Below, piece by piece: positions 6,330-11,837 of a stretch of 21,384 nt of DNA. Positions within the stretch are counted from its first letter, which is position 1. Each line of letters opens with the position of its first letter. The notes below the pieces were generated by a model, which did not search any database, was not told the origin of the DNA, and was given only the letters and a program-made list of their open reading frames with translations. Source of the DNA: a virus; the IMG/VR virus record IMGVR_UViG_3300031951_001402, positions 1 to 21,384 of that record. One strand, given 5' to 3'. Made by a program: the position numbers and the translations under genes.

Positions 6330-6506
6330 ATGGACAAGGTCACTCTTCACCGCGACGGCAGCATCACCTTCTGGTCCGTCATCTTTCAGACGTGGCGAAA
6401 GACGACGTGCATCTCGGATGCGGAACTTGCATCGCTACACCCGGATGATCGCAAGCGCGTCCTGCGTCAGTTGGCGCGCTGCAAAGCCGCACTGAAGGCC
6501 CTCTGA
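6330..6506 (+). CDS. Small conserved phage protein, paralogue B (58 aa)
   Basis: A 58-residue frame from ATG 6330, preceded by GAAAAGGATCACGACG as ribosome site. It is a diverged duplicate of the protein at 1072-1248: shared LH.DGS.T.WS, Q.WR, IS.A.LA, P..R.RV.R.L at the same spacing. The 5' leader also shares GGCGGGG (6303-6309, part of a small CCGCC/GGCGG hairpin) and AAGGAT with the leader of the first copy. It is the first gene after the second operator-like element, as the first copy follows the first element by one gene. Overlap of its TGA with the next ATG (TGATG) ties it to the accessory operon. Function unknown. Confidence 0.75.
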   Translation: MDKVTLHRDGSITFWSVIFQTWRKTTCISDAELASLHPDDRKRVLRQLARCKAALKAL

Positions 6507-6784
6507 TGAGCCTCCTGGTTATGGCAATCGCAGACCAACTCGCCGACGACGCCTGCGGCCCCGTCTGGGGCTCGCAGCTTCGCCGCGATACGAAGCGCGG
6601 GCGCATCGCCCGTGCGGCTCGTAGCGCCGCTGCTAGCGCGCTGATTCGCCACCTGGGCGACGTTGCGCCGGGTGCGTGGCACTACGCCGCGCCGGGCTTC
6701 GACGAGCGCTTGGCGATGGCGCGTAGCGTCGCTGGCGAGGCGTTCGAGGCTGAGGTCTCTTATTTGAAGGAGCACGGGGCATGA
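6506..6784 (+). CDS. Hypothetical 92-aa helical protein
   Basis: Starts in a TGATG overlap with paralogue B and ends in an ATGA overlap with the sigma-like gene, so the three genes are translationally coupled. The product is Ala/Arg-rich and probably helical: an N-terminal hydrophobic helix (MSLLVMAIADQLADDA), a basic segment (RRDTKRGRIARAARS), and a C-terminal helix with VAGEAFEAEVSYLKE. No motif recognised. Given its position directly before the sigma region-4 protein it could be a partner of that protein, but nothing in the sequence proves it. Confidence 0.65.
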   Translation: MSLLVMAIADQLADDACGPVWGSQLRRDTKRGRIARAARSAAASALIRHLGDVAPGAWHYAAPGFDERLAMARSVAGEAFEAEVSYLKEHGA

Positions 6785-7035
6785 TCGATAGCTCGCCCGA
6801 CGCTCGCCTCGTCCAAGACGATCTGGTGCGCGAAGTGCGCTGGCTTCTCGAAATGCTTTCGCCCGTCGAAGCGTACGTTCTTCGAAATCGCTTCGGTGTC
6901 GACGGTGGCGAAGAGCTTTCACTTCAGGCGATCGGAAATCGTTACGGTCGCTCAGTCGAGCGTATGCGCCAAATCGAATGTCAGGCGTTGCGCAAACTTC
7001 ATCGGTATTACCGCAACTTGGAAAACGACGAATGA
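6781..7035 (+). CDS. Stand-alone sigma-70 region 4 protein
   Basis: An 84-aa protein consisting almost only of a sigma-70 region 4 domain. Residues 26-41 (LSPVEAYVLRNRFGVD) correspond to region 4.1 of primary sigma factors. Residues 47-75 form the region 4.2 helix-turn-helix: SLQAIGNRYGRS, then VERMRQIECQALRKLHR, closely paralleling the RpoD pattern TRERIRQIEAKALRKL. Region 2, needed for -10 recognition and melting, is absent. It probably binds the -35 element and/or the RNA polymerase beta flap and could act as an activator, a decoy or an anti-sigma. Neighbours overlap by 4 nt on both sides. An alternative reading is a generic HTH regulator, but the RMRQIE...LRKL signature favours sigma. Confidence 0.82.
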   Translation: MIDSSPDARLVQDDLVREVRWLLEMLSPVEAYVLRNRFGVDGGEELSLQAIGNRYGRSVERMRQIECQALRKLHRYYRNLENDE

Positions 7036-7493
7036 AGACGACAGAAGAACTTGAAGCCAAGCTGGAGACGGTCACGCGCGAGCGCGACGAAGCGCGCGCC
7101 GAGATGCAGCACCTGACCGACGAGCGCGACGAGCTTCTCGTTCGCGTAGCCAACCAGGACGCGGAGCTTCGCGCGACGCGGGATGCGTACAACGGAGCCC
7201 GCACCGACGTGCCCGCGCTCATCGCGCAAGTGCGGGAGCTGGAGGCGGAGTGCGAGCGCATGAAGACCTTCGCGGCGCAGAGCTTCTCCACGATGATTCG
7301 CCAGGAGGCCGAGCAAATGCGCGCCTACGGCCTGAGCTACGAAGGCGTGCGCAAGGTGCTGCGAGAGTACGACAACGCAGAGATGAGCTTCGGCAAGGTC
7401 ATGGACCTGATTCGCGCCGCAGCGCGGGCGATGGCGGAAGAGGAGTGCGCCGCGCTTCGCCGCGAGATCGCCGCGCTCATGGATGATCACTGA
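7032..7493 (+). CDS. Coiled-coil protein, 153 aa
   Basis: Begins at ATG 7032 (ATGA overlap with the sigma-like gene); a longer in-frame start overlaps that gene and is less likely. Residues 1-90 form a strongly heptad-like coiled coil rich in Glu, Arg and Leu (TTEELEAKLETVTRERDEAR, then LTDERDELLVRVANQDAELR). The C-terminal part keeps helical character with SYEGVRKVLREYDNAEMSFG and an Ala-rich amphipathic helix. No enzymatic motif. Likely a dimeric scaffold or a regulator partner. Its direct coupling to the sigma-like gene suggests, but does not show, a joint role. Confidence 0.7.
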   Translation: MKTTEELEAKLETVTRERDEARAEMQHLTDERDELLVRVANQDAELRATRDAYNGARTDVPALIAQVRELEAECERMKTFAAQSFSTMIRQEAEQMRAYGLSYEGVRKVLREYDNAEMSFGKVMDLIRAAARAMAEEECAALRREIAALMDDH

Positions 7494-7861
7494 TGAGAGT
7501 GCGCCAACAACTACCGACGCTCGAAGTCGGGCACCGACACCACCACCTCGTCTGCATCAGCGTTCGCCCTGTCATCCTGCGGTGCGACTGCGGCACTGAG
7601 TTGCGCAAGCGCACGCTCTCTCACCTGCAAAGCGGGATGAAGTCGTGCGGCTGCGTCTTCCGCGCGGCGCAGGCGAGGCGCCTCTCGTCTCAGCTCGACG
7701 GCCTCGGGTTCGAGGCGGTTGCGTACCACGAGGGGCCGAAGCAACGCTACTCGACATGGGACGTGCGCTGCGTGCGCTGCGGCGAGGCGTCGACCATCTC
7801 CGACACGCATCTGCGCTTCGGGCGCATCCGAGGGAGGTGCGGCAAATGCCCGCGCGACTAG
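7493..7861 (+). CDS. Zinc-knuckle protein with two CxC/CxxC modules (122 aa)
   Basis: Starts in a TGATG overlap with the coiled-coil gene. Two zinc modules are visible. The first pairs CDCG (C31, C33) with SCGC (C52, C54). The second pairs CVRCG (C93, C96) with CGKC (C116, C119). Each has a helix between the pairs ending in a basic L..G motif, as in phage proteins with the repeat G.RFG..TV...CDCG...SCGC that often precede HNH or AP2 domains. No nuclease motif follows here. The next gene carries two more such modules. A nucleic-acid-binding role is likely; the exact function is unknown. Confidence 0.7.
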   Translation: MRVRQQLPTLEVGHRHHHLVCISVRPVILRCDCGTELRKRTLSHLQSGMKSCGCVFRAAQARRLSSQLDGLGFEAVAYHEGPKQRYSTWDVRCVRCGEASTISDTHLRFGRIRGRCGKCPRD

Positions 7862-8277
7862 ACCTGACCGGGCAGCGCTTCGGCCTGCTCACCGTCTGCG
7901 AGCCAGCGCCACGCCCTGCAAGCGACCGCAAAGGAAACACCTGGTGGACGTGCGTGTGCGAGTGCGGCGAGCGCATCACTGTCCGCGCGACGCACCTGCG
8001 CACGAAGCAGACGCGCTCGTGCGGGTGCGTGCGACGCTTCGATTTGTGGGGCCATCGCTTTGGCCGTCTCGTCGTAGTCGACCGCTCCGCGAAGCAGCTC
8101 GACGGCCTGAGCCGCTGGGTGTGCGAGTGCGACTGCGGTTCGCCCGCCGTCCTTCGCGACGCCTGGCAGCTGCGATCCGGTGACACAATCTCATGCGGCT
8201 GCGCGCTCAGGGAGGCGCAGGCGAAATTTGGAGAGCGCGCAACAGCCGCGCGAAGAGGGCGACGACATGATGACTGA
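7846..8277 (+). CDS. Zinc-knuckle protein with tandem CxCG-SCGC repeats (143 aa)
   Basis: Start ATG 7846 follows a good ribosome site (GGGAGG) and overlaps the previous gene by 16 nt; a longer in-frame extension to 7645 is a shadow. Two clear tandem repeats: residues 6-61 (DLTGQRFGLLTV ... CVCECG ... SCGC) and residues 66-119 (DLWGHRFGRLVVV ... CECDCG ... SCGC). Cysteines are C36, C38, C40, C59, C61 and C93, C95, C97, C117, C119. The tail is basic (ATAARRGRRHDD). This repeat is known from phage and homing-endonuclease-linked proteins as a DNA-binding module, but no catalytic domain is attached. With the gene before it, four modules lie in a row. Confidence 0.72.
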   Translation: MPARLDLTGQRFGLLTVCEPAPRPASDRKGNTWWTCVCECGERITVRATHLRTKQTRSCGCVRRFDLWGHRFGRLVVVDRSAKQLDGLSRWVCECDCGSPAVLRDAWQLRSGDTISCGCALREAQAKFGERATAARRGRRHDD

Positions 8278-8905
8278 CCACGACACGATCGCCCGCATGG
8301 CGATTCGCCTCGCGAGGGGCTACCGCCAAGGATGGGCGATTCGAATCCCGAAGACGCACGGCGTCGAATGGAACTGGACGACGGCGAGTGAGTACGCGCA
8401 GGTCGGGCGAAGCCTGCCGACGTTCGACCGCACTGCTGGAGTCATCAGCTACGCGACGAACAAGATGCGGTGGACACTGAGCGTCGACGGTGACATCGAG
8501 GTTGAGATCGACTCGCAGTCTGGCCTCGCCTGCTCGATTGAGGCGACGCGCAGCGGTGGAGCAAACGGCGCTGCGACGCCCTGCATCGTCGCCAGGGTGC
8601 CGGACCTCGACGGCCTTAGCTCGCACGACCTCTGGAAGGTCGACGTCGCGATCACCTCGCTCGCCTGCGGCCCCTGGAAGCCGCTCCACAACCTGCCTCC
8701 GCTGCGCGTGGTCGGCGACGTGATCCGGCTCCCTTCGACGCCCTGCGCGCTCGTCTACGTCGGCGACAGGATCACCGCGCGAAGGCCGGATGACATCTCG
8801 TCGAATCACCCGTTCGAGGAGCATCTCGCCGAGTTCGGTCGGCGCGGCGGGTTCAAGAAGTGGGAGAGACTGCTTGTCCGAAAAGTGACGAAGGAAGGCG
8901 TGTAA
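8267..8905 (+). CDS. Hypothetical 212-aa protein of accessory block
   Basis: The first of two adjacent ATGs (8267, 8270) after GAAGAGGG is chosen; the frame overlaps the zinc-knuckle gene by 11 nt. The protein is soluble-looking with mixed strands: an N-terminal helix (TIARMAIRLARGYRQGW), an aromatic stretch (VEWNWTTASEY), a beta-rich middle (MRWTLSVDGDIEVEIDS), LHNLPPLRVVGDVIRLPS, and a basic C-terminus (GGFKKWERLLVRKVTK). No catalytic motif or family recognised. Operon position and coding continuity support a real gene; role unknown. Confidence 0.65.
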   Translation: MMTDHDTIARMAIRLARGYRQGWAIRIPKTHGVEWNWTTASEYAQVGRSLPTFDRTAGVISYATNKMRWTLSVDGDIEVEIDSQSGLACSIEATRSGGANGAATPCIVARVPDLDGLSSHDLWKVDVAITSLACGPWKPLHNLPPLRVVGDVIRLPSTPCALVYVGDRITARRPDDISSNHPFEEHLAEFGRRGGFKKWERLLVRKVTKEGV

Positions 8906-9109
8906 ATGGAACCGATGGGAAGTTTTGCAGAGTGGAAGTGCGGCGCGTGCGGCGTCGTGCGCAACGTGCCGACGCGCGAGGTCGAAGCGGTGAAGCATCG
9001 ACGAAGGCGCGCCGTCGACTGGCCGACCGGGTGGACGTACCGGGCGACCGGACGCTTCGGGCTCGTCGTCTGCGACCGCTGCACGCAGCGCAAGGAGGCG
9101 ACGCCATGA
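8906..9109 (+). CDS. Small zinc-finger-like protein (67 aa)
   Basis: ATG 8906 directly follows the previous TAA and has a strong ribosome site (GAAGGAAGG). C12 and C15 (KCGACG) and C56 and C59 (CDRC) form a likely four-cysteine zinc site, separated by a basic stretch (KHRRRRAV) and aromatic WPTGWTY. It resembles many small phage zinc proteins without assigned function. Its 3' end overlaps the next gene (ATGA). Nucleic-acid or protein binding is possible. Confidence 0.65.
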   Translation: MEPMGSFAEWKCGACGVVRNVPTREVEAVKHRRRRAVDWPTGWTYRATGRFGLVVCDRCTQRKEATP

Positions 9110-9366
9110 GCCTTCCAAGCATCCGCCGACGAGGCCCAGACGGGCGCGTTCACGCGAGCGCGTCGGCCTACTGCGAGAGCTGGCGACGCGAACTTGCGCC
9201 GCTCGTCGAGCTGACCGGGTGGGCGATCCATTCGTTCGGTCACGAGTGCGCGAAGCTCGTTTCGCCGGACTACCAGCACACGCAGGTCATCGACCTTGCG
9301 TTCGCCGAGGCCCTGCGCGGAAAGCTGCCGAAAACTTTACCCGCTGACGCGAGCGCGCGAAAGTAG
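9106..9366 (+). CDS. Hypothetical 86-aa protein
   Basis: ATG 9106 overlaps the previous stop (ATGA) and has AAGGAGG upstream; a longer reading that starts at 8860 is a shadow over two other genes. Basic N-terminus (IRRRGPDGRVH), then ASAYCESWRRELAPLVELTGW, then HSFGHECAKLVSPDYQHTQVIDL and an Ala/Lys C-terminus. No domain was recognised. Confidence 0.6.
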   Translation: MSLPSIRRRGPDGRVHASASAYCESWRRELAPLVELTGWAIHSFGHECAKLVSPDYQHTQVIDLAFAEALRGKLPKTLPADASARK

Positions 9367-9371
9367 GTCGC

Positions 9372-9560
9372 ATGAAGGCACGCTACGCACTCCGACCGCA
9401 AACGACGCAAACGCAACTGCGCGGCATGAGACCGCCCGTCTACGCCCTGCGCTTCGAGCTTCCCGAGCCCCGCAAGGGGATGATTCGGGCGTTCTTGCTC
9501 GACGTGCTCGCGGCGACGCTGGCCGTCACCGCTGGGCTAGCGCTCATGGTCGACGGCTAG
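9372..9560 (+). CDS. Small single-span membrane protein (62 aa)
   Basis: The last gene of the rightward unit. About 35 polar, basic residues are followed by one hydrophobic segment (MIRAFLLDVLAATLAVTAGL, roughly residues 37-56) and a short end (ALMVDG). This is a C-tail-anchored or single-span inner-membrane protein. Its stop TAG shares the CTAG at 9557-9560 with the stop of the opposing endolysin gene. A holin or superinfection role could be imagined, but there is no direct support. Confidence 0.55.
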   Translation: MKARYALRPQTTQTQLRGMRPPVYALRFELPEPRKGMIRAFLLDVLAATLAVTAGLALMVDG

Positions 9561-10411
9561 CGACGAGCGCCGAACTTGCCCGTCATCGCACCGACGAGCC
9601 ACACGAGGAGCCGCACCCACCAGGGACGCGGCTCCTCGTCTTTCGTGAGGCCGATGCCGATCTGCGGAAGCGTGGCCACGGGTGGCGCTTCGCCCACCGG
9701 ACGCGGAGCCTCATCCCTGGGCGCAGACGGGGCCATGGCGGGGCTTTCGGGCTCGGGAGCAGGCACACTCGCCGCGACGCTGACAACGGGCTCAGTGGGC
9801 GGCATGGGCGTCACTGGCGCGGGGTCTGCGGGCATGGTGCGCGTGTACTCGCGAGCGAGGCTGCGCACGGACGCGCGGTAGGTGTCGGCGTCGCCCGTGA
9901 AATACCCGAGCCGATGGCACTCGGTGACGTAGGCTTCGGCGTCGCGCGTGCTGACGGCAACCTCGACGGCGGAACGGTAGCGGCCAAGCAAGAACGCGAC
10001 GTGGTGCTCAATCGCAGCGTCGAGGCTCTCGAAGGCAACGAAGCGATTGACAGGATGCTTGCCCTTGAAGCGCAGCGTCCACAAGTCGCCGGAGCGCTCG
10101 ACGAGCTCGACGGTCGAGTCTTGCGGCACCTCGTCGAGGTACTTCTGCGCGGTGCGCATCGGCAGGCGCTCCGTCGTGGCGAAGTGCTGCCAGCACCCAG
10201 GCCAACTCTTCGAGCACTTGATGCCGCCGAGGTTGTAGTTCATCACAGAGCGGAAGCGCCCCGTCTCCAAGGCCATCTGCCCAAGCATGATGGCGACGGC
10301 TTCACGCGGTGGCGGTGCCCCGAGCTGCGCGGCAAGCTGAAGGCGCAGAGCGAGGAAGACTTCGACGGGAGACACCGGCGTCGCCCTAGCAGGTAGCTCG
10401 CTCGCGGTCAC
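9557..10411 (-). CDS. Glucosaminidase-like endolysin with proline-rich linker and C-terminal membrane anchor
   Basis: A 284-aa protein starting at GTG 10411 in a GTGA overlap with the gene upstream. Residues 15-190 carry a FlgJ/lysozyme-like glucosaminidase pattern: AIMLGQMALETGRF with the probable catalytic E49, then NYNLGGIK (58-65), a C66/C73 pair, and the C-terminal YFTGDADTYRASVRSL. Residues about 190-262 are Pro/Ala/Val-rich and low-complexity. The end (WWVRLLVWLVGAM, 264-276) is hydrophobic and followed by basic residues, so the enzyme may be held at the inner membrane. It should cleave peptidoglycan during lysis, as expected next to the holin and spanin-like genes. Its 3' part contains the hairpin at 9603-9639. 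Confidence 0.75.
   Translation of the reverse strand: MTASELPARATPVSPVEVFLALRLQLAAQLGAPPPREAVAIMLGQMALETGRFRSVMNYNLGGIKCSKSWPGCWQHFATTERLPMRTAQKYLDEVPQDSTVELVERSGDLWTLRFKGKHPVNRFVAFESLDAAIEHHVAFLLGRYRSAVEVAVSTRDAEAYVTECHRLGYFTGDADTYRASVRSLAREYTRTMPADPAPVTPMPPTEPVVSVAASVPAPEPESPAMAPSAPRDEAPRPVGEAPPVATLPQIGIGLTKDEEPRPWWVRLLVWLVGAMTGKFGARR
9603..9639 (+). terminator. Terminator of the rightward operon, inside the endolysin gene
   Basis: ACGAGGAGCCGC (9603-9614) and GCGGCTCCTCGT (9628-9639) form a perfect 12-bp stem with a 13-nt loop, followed rightwards by CTTTCGT. On the other side there is no T stretch, so it would act on rightward transcripts, about 43 nt past the last rightward stop codon. 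It lies within the endolysin coding sequence, encoding the residues just before the C-terminal membrane segment. Confidence 0.65.
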
Positions 10412-10821
10412 GTCTTGCTCCGGCTGCGATGCGCCGCCGTCTTCGCAGCGATCTTCTTCGGCTGCTTCGCAAACTGCTCGCCGCGCTTCGTCGCTTCGCG
10501 CTTTGCGCGCGTCGTTGCGGCATACTCCGCAGGCGAGAGCGCTTCACGCGCGGCCTTAGGCAGATAGCGTTCGCCGGTCGCCTTCGCGCCTTGCGTCGAC
10601 GGCTTGCCGCTTTTCGTGCCCCAGTCTTCGCGCGTCCACGTCGAGAGCGACTTCTGCGCGCCTGTTTTCGCGCCCTCGTAGCCGCCGCCCGCTTCTTTGT
10701 ACTCCTGCGCGACGATCTGCGCCTTGCGCGCGCTCCACTGGCCAGGCTTGCCGCCCTTGCCGCCTGCCATCACGCGATCCTTGATGCGCTCGCGCAGCGC
10801 GGGCTTGGTGTACGTCGTCAC
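10408..10821 (-). CDS. Basic conserved phage protein (DUF5872-like), 137 aa
   Basis: Starts at GTG 10821 after AGGAGA. Very basic, with the pattern GGKPGQWSARKAQIVAQEYK, GGGYEGAKT, STWTREDWGTKSGKPS, ATGERYLPKAA and a Lys/Arg C-terminal tail. This matches my recollection of small phage and environmental proteins annotated DUF5872, whose function is unknown. The fold is probably a short nucleic-acid-binding domain. It sits between the endolysin and lysis-associated genes. Family name moderately sure; no function claimed. Confidence 0.65.
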   Translation of the reverse strand: MTTYTKPALRERIKDRVMAGGKGGKPGQWSARKAQIVAQEYKEAGGGYEGAKTGAQKSLSTWTREDWGTKSGKPSTQGAKATGERYLPKAAREALSPAEYAATTRAKREATKRGEQFAKQPKKIAAKTAAHRSRSKT

Positions 10822-10830
10822 GGTTTTCTC

Positions 10831-11127
10831 CTACGTCAGCCTTCGAAGCGCCGCTTCGAGCCGTCGACGGTCGAGGCCCTGCGAGTTGAGCGCCGCGATG
10901 CTGATGGCCGATTCAAGCTCCGGGTCGGCATCGCACGCTGCGCGCAGGAGCATGTTTGCGATCTCGGCAGGATCGAGCAGCCGCGCCGCGACGACCGCCG
11001 ACTGGCTCTCGGGCATGAGCAGCTTGCCGTCGTCGAAGCGCGGAAGCTGCCCGATGGCGTTCTCGACCTTCGCGACGACGGTGATCACCGTGTCGAGCCA
11101 CGTCAGCACGTTCGCCGCCGTGCTCAT
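10831..11127 (-). CDS. Hypothetical 98-aa helical protein in lysis region
   Basis: ATG 11127 overlaps the lipoprotein stop (ATGA); a longer frame to 11385 is rejected. The product is helical: an N-terminal amphipathic helix (NVLTWLDTVITVVAKVENAI), then FDDGKLLMPESQSAVVAARL, and a Leu/Ala C-terminal helix with LDRRRLEAALRRL. No signal peptide, membrane span or known domain is evident. Its place inside the lysis cassette suggests late expression only. Confidence 0.6.
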   Translation of the reverse strand: MSTAANVLTWLDTVITVVAKVENAIGQLPRFDDGKLLMPESQSAVVAARLLDPAEIANMLLRAACDADPELESAISIAALNSQGLDRRRLEAALRRLT

Positions 11128-11357
11128 CGCGCACCTACGTCGTTCGCGCACGAGCCAGTGAGGAGGCCGCGCTTCACCACGCCGTAAGCGGTCGCGCACG
11201 CCGCAGCAAGCTGACCGTCTCCTTTGTCGAGCGCGGCCTTCGCGCAGTCTTTGTCGAGCGTGATCGCGTCTGACGCGACGCGGGCGCACGGAGAGCCGCA
11301 ACCGGCGATCGCGCTCGGGACCACGAGCAGAGCGAAGAACTTCACGAACGTCTGCAT
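11124..11357 (-). CDS. Small lipoprotein, possible outer-membrane spanin subunit (77 aa)
   Basis: ATG 11357 overlaps the stop of the upstream gene (TGATG). Residues 1-19 are a lipoprotein signal peptide ending in the lipobox AIAG before C20. The mature part has four more cysteines (C24, C38, C55, C70) and is not proline-rich, unlike typical Rz1 proteins. Its place directly after two membrane genes, one with a long coiled coil, makes an o-spanin-like role reasonable: joining inner and outer membrane at lysis. The signal peptide is clear; the spanin role is inferred from context. Confidence 0.6.
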   Translation of the reverse strand: MQTFVKFFALLVVPSAIAGCGSPCARVASDAITLDKDCAKAALDKGDGQLAAACATAYGVVKRGLLTGSCANDVGAR

Positions 11358-11569
11358 CACTTGCCTCCTGCGGTGAACTCGCCAAGTGCCTGCACCATCT
11401 TCACGGGGTCGACGCCGACCGAGCGCACGAAGCGCGTGAACGCTGCGAAGCGCGGCGTGCGCTCGCATCGCTCGACCCATTGCTCAGGCGTTCGCGTGCG
11501 AAGGAGCACATTCAGCACACCGGAAACGACGGGCCACCAGACGGCGACCTTCAGCGCAAGGGCTTCCAT
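11357..11569 (-). CDS. Small membrane protein, holin candidate (70 aa)
   Basis: The start ATG 11569 (after AAGGTG) overlaps the upstream stop as TGATG; a GTG at 11572 would add one residue. One hydrophobic segment near the N-terminus (ALKVAVWWPVVSGVLNVLL, about residues 5-23) is followed by a soluble basic part (RTRTPEQWVERCERTPRF ... KMVQALGEF). The single span and place in the lysis cassette fit a small class III-type holin or other lysis membrane protein. The sequence alone does not decide which. Confidence 0.55.
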   Translation of the reverse strand: MEALALKVAVWWPVVSGVLNVLLRTRTPEQWVERCERTPRFAAFTRFVRSVGVDPVKMVQALGEFTAGGK

Positions 11570-11823
11570 CACTGCACCTTCGTTTCGACGACGGCGACGC
11601 GCTGCGAGAGGTCGCCAAGTTGCTGCGAGTGCGCTTGCAGGTCGGAGCGAAGCTCCTTGCGCATCTCGTGAATATCGTCGCGGATCTGCCTCATTGCGTC
11701 GGCCATGCCGGTGATCGATGCTGCGAGTTTCGCCGCTTCGGTGCGCGTCCCAACGTAAACGCTGATGACGGAGCCGCCGAGAGCGAGCAGTCCGACGAGT
11801 TCGCCGATGTGGATGCCGTCCAT
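11569..11823 (-). CDS. Membrane-anchored coiled-coil protein, i-spanin-like or holin accessory (84 aa)
   Basis: One N-terminal transmembrane segment (about residues 4-25, IGELVGLLALGGSVISVYVG) is followed by a continuous coiled coil to the C-terminus (MADAMRQIRDDIHEMRKELR, then HSQQLGDLSQRVAVVETKV). This N-in/C-out layout with a periplasmic coiled coil is that of Rz-type inner-membrane spanins, although the length is short. It is the first gene of the lysis cassette after the tailspike and overlaps the next gene. The alternative is a structural anchor or XhlA-type protein. Confidence 0.6.
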   Translation of the reverse strand: MDGIHIGELVGLLALGGSVISVYVGTRTEAAKLAASITGMADAMRQIRDDIHEMRKELRSDLQAHSQQLGDLSQRVAVVETKVQ

Positions 11824-11837
11824 GTCAACCTCTTACG

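Noticed and set aside
8180-8266. Upstream extension of the 212-aa gene
   Set aside because: It overlaps the zinc-knuckle gene extensively, and the ATG pair at 8267/8270 has a good ribosome site.
9522-9557. GCCGTC/GACGGC hairpin as terminator for the leftward operon
   Set aside because: Only six continuous pairs with a bulge and a long loop, and no T-run on the minus strand.
9296-10396. 366-codon plus-strand frame opposite the endolysin
   Set aside because: Low-complexity Arg-rich translation opposite a recognised glucosaminidase-like gene; only its 5' edge overlaps true rightward genes.
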